Positions 12,796 through 25,300 of a DNA stretch of 64,000 nt are shown piece after piece. The stretch's first letter is position 1. The number at the start of each line of letters is the position of its first letter. This stretch comes from Ridgeia piscesae (Eukaryota > Annelida > Polychaeta > Sabellida > Siboglinidae). The stretch is taken from positions 173,501 to 237,500 of the forward strand of contig JAODUO010000548.1 of assembly GCA_025642075.2 (NCBI GenBank). Reading direction: 5' to 3'. The position numbers were made by a program, and so were the translations under genes. Under the pieces are notes generated by a model. It had not been told where the DNA came from, did no database searches, and saw only the letters and a list, made by a program, of their open reading frames with translations.

Positions 12796-15600
12796 CTCCA
12801 GTCAAAACACAGAACGTCGTTAATAGAGTTCAATATTGTTTTGTTCACATGTGGTAATGGTGAATGATTGTCTAGATGCCCATACATGGTGACCTGTGGG
12901 GTTACATAGTGACCAGTGGGGTTACATGGTGACCTGTGGGGTTACATGGTGACCTGTGGGGGGGTATTCTGTTCAGTAACTCAGTTGATATTCTGCCTAC
13001 TTTGGACCATTGTAAAAACTCTCAGTATATTAGTACATGTGAAATATTCTTTGTTCCTGTATCAAAATTTGAAGAGATAATGAGACAGTGGAGAATGTTA
13101 CAGTAGTGAATTCCACGTCCTGGGGTTGTACCCAGAAAGGGGATATACTCCTGGGAATATGACAAAATGGGTGTCTTTCTACAGCTGCCCCTTCAGTTTG
13201 ATGGTCTCAGTTTAGAATTTGTTTTTGTAAAATGTCAAATCTGTCCAGCATTCATGACGAGTGTGCAGGTGTATTATTTTGTTTTGATGAAATCTCTATG
13301 CCTGACACAAAGCTAGTCATGCTTTTGCACAAACAACTCTTTTGATAATTTTAGCACATCCAGCATAGACTCTTAAAGTTGTGAAACAAACTACATGTTA
13401 CATAAGCCACTGTAATTACACAATTTACATATGCTACAGACTTCAACACAGATGACTTTATTTACAAAGTGTTATAAAAATTATGAAAGCATTAAATGAG
13501 GGTGTCTGTTCTTAGGTTTCAACTTTTTATTTAATATTACGTTCTTAAGACTAATATTATAAATAAGCTGAAGGTGTCCTGCCCATCAAATTGTTGTTAA
13601 ATTATTTGATGTGTGCAGTTTGATGAAAATTTCCATCTCACAACATGTTCAATTGGTAAACAAAACGCCCAGTTTTAAAAACAGCATTGGCATCTCGAAG
13701 CGAGTGGAATTAACAGCATTGTCCAACATTCCCAAGTTCTAGACAACACACTTACTGTTACACATTACCATGCTGGCTAATTCCGGATAGGCAAACAGAC
13801 ACCTCGCTATAATATCTAATGACAGTGTGGTGCATGACTAGGTGTATTTGGTCTAGATTTCCCCAGGTGAGTTATTCGTCAGTTCTACCAAGTCATTGAT
13901 TACAGACCTGCGTTGTCCAGTGTGCAAGTCTTGGGATTGGTAATTCGTGGTTGGCATTATGAAAATAACCCCTCTGTTTGATGTTGTAAATTAAACGTGT
14001 GACGATGCCGCTGAATCGCACAGAAAATATACTGCTGCAAGATCTAATTATAAAGGCAACACTATCAGTGCCAGATAAAGATGATCGAGAAGTTGAATGA
14101 AAGTTACATTTTAACTGAGAAAACTGGCTCTGTGTTATTATTGGCTGAGGGAGGTTAGGGTCAGAAATGTGACCATTAAATTTTGAACATGACAGTTTAT
14201 AGAGTAGCCTCGGGAGTAACACTGTTGTCTAACCTGCCATTGTTAGGGTGAACAGTTAAACATGGGAGTCAACACAACAGTTTATATGGTGTTTTAACTT
14301 AACTGATACAATTGTTTTTACTGTCGTAATTGTGGGCGTTGTACTAAGAAGCATGTACGGTAGACGCATTTGTCCTGCACAGCTCCCTGAATGGGTCCAG
14401 GGAATGGACGCTCTGTGCGACTGCTTAGTGGTTGGAGGTTTCTTATTTATGATGTAGACTTGTTGATGTTGTTTGTTATTGTTTATGTTTGTTGATGAAT
14501 AATACAAATCTATATATATCAACATTGTTGTCGTCATTGATTGACTGTGCTGTGGACAGTGACCATATGTTTCACCTATGCAGAGAGTTCAATGTGACAG
14601 GGTTCATTATAAGAGGGTAGAACTTCCATTACCAGGTAGTTTCACTTACAGACAGTCCTACGTACTTGACATGGTTCATTTGATAAGGTACGTAGAAGTT
14701 CAGTTTGTTTCACCTACATTTACAGACAGTCATAGGTGACAGCTAGGGTTCATATGATAGGGTAGAACAGTTTTGTTTCATCTGCAGACAGTACGTCCAA
14801 CTAGGTAGATAAGATTCAGGTGGGGGAATAACTTCCAATGCTTTACCTATAGAGTCCCATTTGACAGGTTTATGTGATGGGGTAGAAGTCCCATTGTTTC
14901 GCCTGTAAACAGTGTACCCAGGGCAGAAATCGTACTGTTTCACCTCCACATAGCAACAACAACGTACATTTCCTGAATATCCCCACAAGACAAGGGTCGT
15001 TGCACTGTGCTAAGGTACTTCTGGCTGGTCGTTTCTGCAAATTGGAAATGAATGGAGTCGAACCATAAAATTATAACAATTGACTTCACCAGTCACTACT
15101 GCATCATCTGTGTGAATTAACATTGCAAATAACTACCACCATTTGAAAGACGGATACACAACTGGTGGGACTTGTAACCTCGACATAATGACCTATTTGC
15201 ATCCTAAACACTGCATGTAACATGAGCAACGTGGCTAAAATCACCCAAAATATCACATGACCAGAGACTGACCAAATCCCTGGGAGCGATTTCATTGGAT
15301 GAGACTAAAAGAAACTGCAAAGGGTGGTGCCATGTGTACTGTAGGCTAGTACTGGTATAATCAACAGCAGTGTGAGGATGCCTGGACAGTCAAATGCAAA
15401 TCCTATCCTAGAATATCTCATATCTCCCAGAACAAACACTAGAAACCAAAAATTATTAGTAGCATCTTAGAACATAATTTTTTATTACAGGAAACGCAAA
15501 TATTCTGTACGGCCGTAATAGTTTCGTTACAACACGTCTACCCTACCACGAGGCACGACGAATTTGAGTAAGTGCTCCTTGAACGATCAATCCAAAGAGC
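12796..15600. other. intergenic region with short tandem repeats
   Basis: This follows the stop codon of the first gene. It holds a 21-bp repeat (GGTTACATGGTGACCTGTGG, about four copies) at 12885-12965 and a degenerate repeat of roughly 60-70 bp at 14560-14960 built around GTTTCACCTRCAGACAGT and GATAGGGTAGAA. I see no convincing exon. Confidence 0.6.
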
Positions 15601-16961
15601 TATAACATTATTTACATCTGTTGAAAGGAGCTCGTAATAGAAGTTTCAGGCGGATGACATTTCTCCAGACACAAACTTTGCAAAGAGCAGACGACATGGA
15701 CAACGTCAGTGTAAGTTATATTCTACCAATAAATATGCGACGACATATGCTGGATCGGGTTAGAAAATATATTAATTCACGAGGCTGCTATTTTATGTGT
15801 TTTGGATTTGGTGTTATGACTGTTGTCTTATGTAATATGTTAAATATAAAAAACTGCCCAATCTCATTTATGCACAATATATAATTTCTTGGCAGGAAGG
15901 TGATTTGGCATTTTCCACGCATGATAGCAATAATTAAAATCATTAATGACATCAATTTTTATAATAAAGTTATAGTTTGCTAATATTACGATACACAGCG
16001 CGCGATTCTGCCTAGTTTTTTAGACTGTCCTCAACTCCAAAGAACTGCATATTTCGTTCCACCCATTTATAATACATTTCACTTTATGAACCCGTGAACC
16101 CTTGATTGGCTTGAATCTCGAACTTGAATTCCCCAATTCAACACACACTAAGAGTAAGGCACACAAACAAAGCACTAGAATCCTGAATCTAGTATTGACT
16201 GTTGTTATTTGATTAGGCTACACAATTAAGGTAAAAAGTTAACATCACTTGTAGTTTTATATAATATTATTTAAAAAAATCAGGCATTGCGTTGCTTTTG
16301 ACTTTGTATTAGTTATATTATTTAACATTATTAATTATTTAGATTGATTATTGTTCTGCAAACTTTTCCCTATAGAGTTTGGCCTGTAGGACGTTACAGG
16401 TAGTTTTTAATTAGATATCCTACAAGATAATGTTTTTTTAATTAGGAATTTTGGTTTGTTTCTTCAACAGTTTGGAAAATAAACTTTTTGTGTTAATGTG
16501 TACATGCTGACCTGCGAGTTGGACATATCAATAAAAAAATGCTGTTATAGCAGAAGAATTGTTTGCAAAATTTATTTTAAATATGTATCACTTAATTCAG
16601 TCTAGGCAAATGAGTTCATGCTAAAAGAAACATTTTAACATAATAATAATGAAATATTTCTGTGATGCAAGTTGAAATGCAGGCTATATGTGTTGTTGAT
16701 TATGCATATTTTTTTCCGGTTAATTAATGTGAATATTTCTCATTTTAATTATTGAAACTGTTAAGATTTTGTAATTTTTGCACATAATTTATATTATAAA
16801 TAGTTGTATATATTTAATATTTCTAGTGTCCAACACTGTGTCCCAATCTTCCACATGTTACGACAATGTAGGCATCTCATAGTATCTCCTTTTATAGTGC
16901 ATATTGCTGTCATATGACCAGAAAACCAGGCAACACAACAGCAAATTAGGCAATCATATTC

Positions 16962-17259
16962 ACATGTTCTACTAGTGACAGTGTCCAACTGGCAGGTCTG
17001 TTATTGTATACATGCCAAGCTTACCAGATCTTCAAGGAGTCTCCCAGAATTTATGTGGTTTAGTGGTTGTTGTGTGTTGTGTGTGTGTGTTGCAGTGTGT
17101 GTGAGGTTTTCATAAATGTCATGGGTACGTATACTGGTAGTTGGAGGTTGTGCATGGTGTGTGTTGGTGTGTGTTGTGGTGGTGTCTAAAAAGTTGCAGT
17201 TGAGCGTTTTCTACATTTCTTTAAAATGTTCATGGATTTTGGCACTGAAAATTGGCGTG

Positions 17260-17352
<93 letters not shown>

Positions 17353-17722
17353 ACATTTCAGATATGAGGGTGATGTTGTGATACGTTCACATGTTCTACT
17401 AGTGACAGTGTCCAACTGGCAGGTCTGTTATTGTATACATGCCAAGCTTACCAGATCTTCAAGGAGTCTCCCGGAATTTATGTTAGGCTTCCTAAAAAAT
17501 AGCCTGGTGGATTGTTGTTTGCAGAACCTTGCACTCGGGTTCAGTTGGAGGTTTTCATGAATGTCATGGGTACGTATACTGGTAGTTGGAGGTTTCAGGT
17601 TAGAGTCAATTAAGGGGTGTGTCATGGAGGTTTAAGGTGAGTCTCAAAAAGTTGCAGTTGAGCGTTTTCTACATTTCTTACAAATTTTCCTGGATTTTGG
17701 CACTGAAAATTGGCGTGTACAC
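16962..17722 (+). repeat. ~430-bp tandem segmental duplication in an intron
   Basis: The block 16962-17262 recurs at 17389-17722 in the same order: the CACATGTTCTACTAGTGACAG segment, then GTCATGGGTACGTATACTGG, then AAAAAGTTGCAGTTGAGCG, then TGGCACTGAAAATTGGCGTG. The first copy is interrupted by a GT-rich expansion, so the copies differ mainly by microsatellite growth. Confidence 0.85.
17262..17351 (+). repeat. (GT)n then (TA)n microsatellite
   Basis: About 80 bp of uninterrupted GT followed by a short TA run, at the junction of the two copies of the 430-bp duplication. Confidence 0.95.
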
Positions 17723-18926
17723 TGTATGACAAAGTCATGCTTGTTTAGTTGTAGTTGATTACCAAAATACTTTGTAACATGTCTTAATTTATAAAATATT
17801 TTTCCCAATCTGTTCCTCTCTGTAGCAGTCTTACACACCATCTTCAGCACCAAAGAACCCGTGATGGACAGACGAAGAGTGGACGGCTTTGGTGGATCTC
17901 ATAGAAGAAGAAAGGTCCATTTTATATGGATCATATGACCCAATCAAAGGTGGGAATTCCTCCCATAAAAATCCATGCAATATGGAATGTTTCGGTTAAC
18001 GATCAATAATGTTTTATCTTACTCATTTTCATTCATGAACCGATAAATTATGTGCTTGTCCTTTTTTCATGGACCGGTCAACAATATATTGTTTTAATTG
18101 TAATAAATGTTTGCTAAGTGATTGATATGGTTTTCAAATAAATGCCTGGCACAGCAGAAGAATAAGGCCTAGATAAAATAACTGAATGTCTCCAAAGATT
18201 CCTCAACATTTACATTTACATTGGCTGTGATAAATAACATATATTGCTATGTTTACCAGGTGAAGATGGAAAGTGTGTGAAAGTGAAAAGAATCACGTTT
18301 GCCCACAAACAACAATGTTGGGACAGAATACAGCAGAAACTGGCAGCTTTGGGATCAGTCCACACGAAAGAAGTGCAAAAGAAATCAAGAAAAGAAAAGA
18401 ATGCATGTTCAGTAAAATTAAGAAAAAGGTATATGATCACGGCGGTTCTAAATGCTTTAAAAACTTAACTGTTTTATCACGTTTATTGTCTCAATAGTAT
18501 TTTGTGGATACCTTTTATAAAATAATTGATCTTATTTGTTACAATATTTTGTTTTATTTAGATGTAGTTTCTTTTAAAATTAATCTTACTTTTCTCATTT
18601 GTTTTGCTTGTGTGTATTAGATTGCATGTAATATTTTTGGTAAATAATACATTCTGAATTGAAATTATGTTTCTTGTAGGCAGCAGACTTGGTTGACTGC
18701 ATACAGCAGCCAATGGCAGGTGGAGATGGGGTGAAGCCATGTGAATTTACTATCTGGAAATGAGAGTGGTCACCATCATGGGTCATGCATCTGTGGAAGG
18801 TATGTACAGGTGTACCTGTGGCACTATGAGCCATGTCGGGACAACATTAATATTGGGTGTTGAGCTTCAGTGCCCATCCACAGCCTCACATCATGACACT
18901 GGGGGTGCTGTTGATGTATTTTGCAA

Positions 18927-18929
<3 letters not shown>

Positions 18930-18973
<44 letters not shown>

Positions 18974-18993
18974 TATACATGTATATATATTTT

Positions 18994-19045
<52 letters not shown>

Positions 19046-19046
19046 G
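18930..19046 (+). repeat. (TA)n microsatellite
   Basis: A long alternating TA tract with a few interruptions, in an intron of the Myb/SANT-like gene. Confidence 0.95.
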
Positions 19047-19924
19047 ACTATGTACTGTGTACACACTTTTGAACAGAGATATACTCTGGAGACTACAGTC
19101 AAAATCAAGTTAATTATTATTTTATTATTAAATATTGGGGAGACAACCCAATCTCCAGCACCTCACAGAAATAATTACGCTGCACAATAGGTAATGTCCA
19201 TGTTAATATTTCACAATACATTTATACACTTGTCAGACTCATCCTGATGTGGATGGGGAGACTCACCCTGTATGGAGACACAGACTCAGCCTCCCACACA
19301 GCAACACAGACTATCGGCAACCTCTGCACAAGAGAAAGAGACGTAAGCATTTATTCTTGCACTCTTGTTGTATACACTACTATAACTGACTAAAACAGAC
19401 CTCTTCATGGAAACAAGGTATAGTTTCATCTCAGAATCTTGCTTTGTGTCTTGGTGGCGTTTTTTGAGGTATTAGGATTCTAGAAGCAATTTACATGCGC
19501 ACTGATAATGTAAATCGTGTTAAATATGATTAAACTAGTGAAACATTTGTATGTTCACCCAAAGATGATTTTGTTAAAAAGTACACATATTAAGAAGATA
19601 TTAAACACAGATTGTTGTGTTCATCAGTTTGTGAATATTTCAGCAACTTCTACCTGTGAGCTCACTGCTGGAATACATCCAACTTTCACTTCTGAAAATG
19701 GTAAGTTAAATAAATAAATACTTTTAGTGAGGGGTTTATTCACTGGGATAACTACAGCCCGTATATTATATTGTTAATTAACGGCAGATTGCTATGAGTA
19801 AACAGTACTCATGGTGGGCTAGTGTTTACCAGCTATATTAATATCTAATTTGAATACTTGCACTAGACATGTACACTCGCTAGGCAACATGCATCAGTGT
19901 ATTGCCAGGCAACTGGATCAATGT

Positions 19925-20351
19925 TACTAGACAGCTGCCTCGCAAATGTTTGTAGGATCATTGTTACTAGACATACACAGGCGCCTGGTGAATATTTGCT
20001 GGGTCATTACTAGACATGTACAGGTGCCAGGCGAATGTTTGCAGGGTCGTCATTACATGTACTAGACATGTACAGGCGCCTGGTAAATGTTTGCAGGGTC
20101 GTCGTTACTAGACGTGTACAGGCACCTGGTAAATGTTTGCAGGGTCGTCGTTACTAGACGTGTACATGCACCTGGTAAATGTTTGCAGGGTCGTCGTTAC
20201 TAGACATGTACATGCACCTGGTAAATGTTTGCAGGGTCGTCGTTACTAGACGTGTACAGGCGCCTGGTAAATGTTTGCAGGGTCGTCGTTACTAGACGTG
20301 TACAGGCACCTGGTAAATGTTTGCAGGGTCGTCATTACTAGACGTGTACAG
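19925..20351 (+). repeat. 46-bp minisatellite ending in an exon acceptor
   Basis: Six to seven near-perfect 46-bp units (GTCGTTACTAGACGTGTACAG, then GCACCTGGTAAATGTTTGC) are preceded by degenerate copies from about 19925. The last, truncated copy ends in ACGTGTACAG at 20342-20351, the acceptor of the terminal exon. Each unit therefore repeats the 3' splice site and also has a donor-like CTGGTAAAT. Confidence 0.93.
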
Positions 20352-20491
20352 TGGACTACAGCGGCCTGGCAAGAGCGACGGAAGAACAGACATATCTCCT
20401 GAGACAAATGGTGGAGGTTCAACAACAAAGACTCGTCATTGATACAAAACGACTGCAATACCTGGAGCTGGACAGGGGCAGTTATCACTGA

Positions 20492-22368
20492 AAGGTAAAC
20501 TTCACAATCACTTAAATGCTTTTTACAGGGATGATAACTAAATACTGACATGTGACACCAACCTGAAATCATTTAACTTCAGATCACCTGCAGTGTGATA
20601 ATTTGAATCTTACTATAATCAAGCTACCAATTTGTGTTTAGTTACATTATTAAGCTCGGAACAATGTTTGCGATATGAAAGCCAGCAACATATTCAAATG
20701 GAAAACAAAACACCCAGCTTCAAAACCAACGCGAATAAAGTTAATCGCAATACCCTCTGATGTTTAACTTTCCCACGGCCTACACAGCAGACATTACAAA
20801 TTACTGCTTGGCCAATTCTGGGAGGAGGAGCTGACATCATCCCTTTAATTTATTTCTATGATAACTTATTCCTCCTAGAGTAAGATGATTTACACCTCGG
20901 GTGCCTTTCACTGTTTGTGAGAGAAAAGAAATGCCTTTTTTAAACTCAACTGTTTGCTAAGGGTTCAGATTTTTTAAATTTTCACCATGGATAAGCATAA
21001 AATGATCATTTATAACGTTACACACATTCTGCAACTGTTTTGAGAACCATCGATTCATTTTGTTTGTTCATGCCTGGTTTTACAAGAATAAAACTATTCG
21101 ATGTCACATCATAATAAACATAATTTATTAATACTTTGTGTAATACTATCTGCATCAATGTGAATGTAACATCACACAGAAGATTCATATTAACTTTCTG
21201 CTTTTGTTGCAGAACATCTCCTTGTGTAAGTGATCATGTGATGCTTCGGTGGCTTGCCGTTTGACAATGCTGCTCACAGGACTCTCACTGTTGCTCTGGT
21301 GATTTTGTCGTATCATTTTGTAATTTGTAATAATGACGTTTTGAAGTTTGTATGCCATGCAGATAGCTGGGTATGTTGGATATAAATGAAATTGTATAAA
21401 ATTGCACGCTGGTACACGTGCACATTTGTGTGGAACGAGTGATAATGAAATCAGTGAAATGTAATAATGTCCATCATGTTTAAATGTAATTTCATTTATT
21501 AAATATATTGTACTATATAAAGGCATGCGTTGAATTCATCGTATTAATGGATTGTACAAAATGTTAACAACAAGTGAAAGGTTTCATGGTAAAATGCGAT
21601 ATATCACAATTTGTGTTGTCTTCAGAGTATAACTGAACATTTTTACATCTTAAATTGGAATATTTTAAGAATATAAAAACACAACCAAACTGACAGACAT
21701 GGTGTTTTGCCATGAAATCATTCAAGGGTGAAAATGTCAACCTTTTGCATGACATACTTATACAACCATTTCTTAGAATATACACTTAGTTTAACATGTA
21801 GTGTACAAATGTTCTTGACAGCAGCTGACCCCCACCATTACAATATGTGCCCACATTTCTGTCATACAAGTAATTCTATATAAATACAGCAGACTATTAT
21901 GATATGTTGCATATGACACGTGGAATGAATATGGCATCAAGTTGCAAAGAATGCGGTCATTCAACAAACCACAAGACATACTTTGATAAATAGTGCATTA
22001 CAAAATACAGTCTGCTTTTAAGTTTGTTTAACATCTTATATTTCTGTTTTTAAAACCCATGATAATTTTGTCAATAAACTGAAGATTTGTGTTTACATTA
22101 TAAACACATCACCATAAATGTTCACAGGGTACATTGTTTTTTCAAACACGACTGGACGGGGACTGCACATACAACGGCATGGTGCCGAAACTACACGGCA
22201 ATTGACGTCAACATCTTGAGATCTCTACACTTTGTCTGTACAAACAGTACATACCAATCATACAAACCACCTTCAACATACAGCAGCATATTCAATAACA
22301 ACCAGCAGTGCATTTCATAAGAATCGAACATAACAAATAAGAAAGATCAAACTTGTTTCATGGCCATA
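20492..22368. other. intergenic region between convergent genes
   Basis: AT-rich DNA between the stop codons of the Myb/SANT-like gene (+) and the next gene (-). It should contain the 3' UTRs of both. I see no further exon, repeat array or RNA gene. Confidence 0.5.
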
Positions 22369-25300
22369 CTAATCAAAGCCCATGAACGACTCGACCTCGA
22401 CTGACGATCCACCTAACTCTATCTCGACACTTCCTGTGTCAAACTCTCCCTCCTCACACAGGGATATCAGTTCCTCTTTCGGCTTTGCTTCTTCCCGCCT
22501 CTTCCTGAACTTGATGAGTTTCCTCCGTCGTTTCTTCTTGGGTGTGTCCTTGGGCGCCTCCACGGCCGCGGAGGAGGGGCCCTCACTCAGGAAGTCTTCG
22601 AGGGAGGTGGGTAGCTGGTGAACCTGCAACCATTGACTTGTGGTGGTTATGCTTTCACCGCATGCATTAGATCATTTTATTTTCACTCGATAATAATCCT
22701 GCTATACAGTATTTTCAATGGTTGAACCATACACACATTTACATATATACACATTGATATGTGCAGTCATACAGCACATATCAAAAGAATACTTTTTTAT
22801 ACAAAATAATTAAAAATTATTTGAAGAAAACAAATGTAACATTGAATTTTTGCCCAACATTTTGAATAACCAATTGGTCAGAGTTGCGATGGACTATCTG
22901 TAGTTAAGTACTTTCATCAGTCCTTGTATTTGGGATTCAACAGTATACATGGGTTTTTGAAATGACAAGGACTTGTCATTTATAACAGACTACACTTCCA
23001 TGTGTTTTGCTTGAGTTGTGCACAACATAGAATCTCTATCCTTACTTTTTTCCTCAAGTTTGCAGTCAGAATTTTAGGAAAACATTTTGTGGAATATCTG
23101 GTATACATCGGAGAGCTACACACGTTTGGCATCCATTTATGATGGCATACCATTACAAAACCAACCTCAGTCTCGCTCCAGAAGTCTGCGTCAGACATTT
23201 CAGCTGTCGACAGCGACTCTGCAACGTGGAAGACGCGATGGTCACGCGTGACTGGCCGCAGCATCCACTCGCGGATGACATTCTTCTGCATGTGGCCAAA
23301 GTCTGAGTTCTCGACCAGAGTGACCAGCTCATTCTGTTCAGCGATCTGCCCAAGTAGTGGCTGTGTGGGGAAGACGAGGTCATTGAGACGGGGGTGGTAG
23401 ACGATGTGACGCATGGGGGGGTAGACACTGCGGGGTAGACCCACGTAGATGATCATCACGTCCGCTGTAACCACCAGATGCAGGTATCAACAACTGAGTC
23501 TGTTTAGTGTTACTGCTCATCACGAATGGTTCATGAACTTGCATGAGTCAGTTTACTGCAGTGATACTGTGGAGTGAAATTGAGCGTTGTATCATGTCTC
23601 ATAGTTAAAACTGTACTGTATTTAACATCAGTCACGCAATAGGGGTTTCAGCATACTGCTAGGTTAAAGCAGTGTATGTCACTAGAATTGTTTTGCGAAA
23701 TTGTAATTTGATTTTGTTAGTACACCTGTAATTCACTGAATAATCTTTTGTACAAATGTGATTAAACAAATGTCGGAGTTAGAACATAGATCCCTAATGC
23801 AAAATTGTTGGCAGGTTACTGTTAAAATAGATTTTTTTAATTTAATATACAGCAGAATTGACTCTTCAGGATAGTCACATGCATGCATGCACGCACGCAC
23901 ACACGCATGCATGCACGCACGCACGCACACATACACACTAGTCTAAGTGTACTACATAAACATCAACCACCAACTCACCACCCATTTCAATGGCTGCATC
24001 GTAGAGCAAGTCCAATTGCCCGTGGTCACCCTCCTCGTCAATGAGCTTGCGGCCAGGCGAGTGGACCGCCACCAGGATCACCTTGGGGACAAGAAGGGCA
24101 TCATCCTTGATGTCACTCGCAGACTTCACGTGCAGTGACTCGATAGGGAAGGGGACATCTAGGAGGGAGGCGATCTTGTGTTTCACTTTCTGCAGTGTCT
24201 CACGCTGCTGCCCGACCACACACACGCTCTGTCGCACCTCAAACGCCTGCAAAGTTTCACTTTCTGTATTAGTTTCTGTTTTAAGTTTCTGTATCAGTTT
24301 CTGTATTAAGACACATGCAGTGTATGTCAACACTCCATCATTTGTATGAAAAAGGAAAATATATGGAGAACAAGCTAGAGAATCACGGACTTCGGCCAGA
24401 CATGGACAGTCAGGTAAGTTAGAAGGAGAAACTTTTTGATGCATTGCTGAGGATAGTGATGGAGTTTGCCAGGACTATAGATGCAGATTTGGTGCCGAAT
24501 GACCAAAGTCTTGATTGCTAAAAGTCATTTTGATCATCCCTGGTATATCTTTAATGAAATCAGGTACGCTGGGCTTGCTCTTATGTATTTTTCCATTCAG
24601 TCAACTGGTGAAGTGTTTGCTTTTTAGCCCTCTACATCCCAACTGCCCATAGCTACAGGAATGACCCTCACTGCCCAAAACCATCCAGTGGATCTTGAGT
24701 CATACATTCTAACCATTACTGGCTAGTCATCTATTATTTTTGTCTAAACTGGAGTCATTGTTGTGTGGCTTTATACTGCAATTTTGATTTCAATCAGTAC
24801 TGCTTAAAAACATCTTAAATTTGTGCAAGTGCATTAGAATGTTGAATGAATTTAATTCAAATATCGTTTACCTGGTAGTCTAACCACATTATTTTCCCAG
24901 CAAAATTGGAAAAACATCTTCATTTTTTTAATAACCTTTGGCTAAACTGATACCTGTAATGCTTATTGTGAAACTAGGTATGTTTTTTTGTAGATGATCT
25001 CTATCTGCTTTATATAGCTAAATATAGCACCTTACCCTTGGATTGAGCAATTTGCGAGGGCATGGTTGTACGTCCGGTTTAGAATCCTTCTCCTCTCTGG
25101 AACAAACACATCATCATCCACTGACTGTTGAAATTTTCAACATGAGCAAATATCAATTAAATTAACACCTTCACGCAAGTCAGTGCCTGGATGGATCTTA
25201 TGAAAGTTGTTCACTTCACTTACTGGAGAGGCAGACTGGTCCAATCGATCAATATGTTGACGCCTCTGGTATGCATTCAGGCATCTTGAAATTACTTCTA

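Larger units (their letters stand above)
15654..20491 (+). pseudogene. Myb/SANT-like DNA-binding domain gene with an in-frame stop
   Basis: Exons placed by phase: 15654-15710 (ATG at 15654, or in-frame ATG at 15696), 17826-17949, 18260-18428, 18680-18719 (weak donor), 19237-19342, 19644-19700 and 20352-20491 (stop TGA). The product is a short leader, a Myb/SANT-like domain of the NAIF1/MSANTD type (Trp-Thr-Asp-Glu-Glu-Trp...Leu-Val-Asp-Leu-Ile, then Lys-Gln-Gln-Cys-Trp-Asp-Arg-Ile), a basic Lys/Arg stretch, and a Gln/Leu-rich coiled-coil-like tail (Arg-Gln-Met-Val-Glu-Val-Gln-Gln-Gln). Proteins of this type usually bind DNA in the nucleus and often derive from Harbinger-type transposon accessory genes. 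A TGA at 17862-17864 lies directly before the first domain Trp while everything around it is open, so the gene is either recently broken, a polymorphic null, or misread here. Confidence 0.6.
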
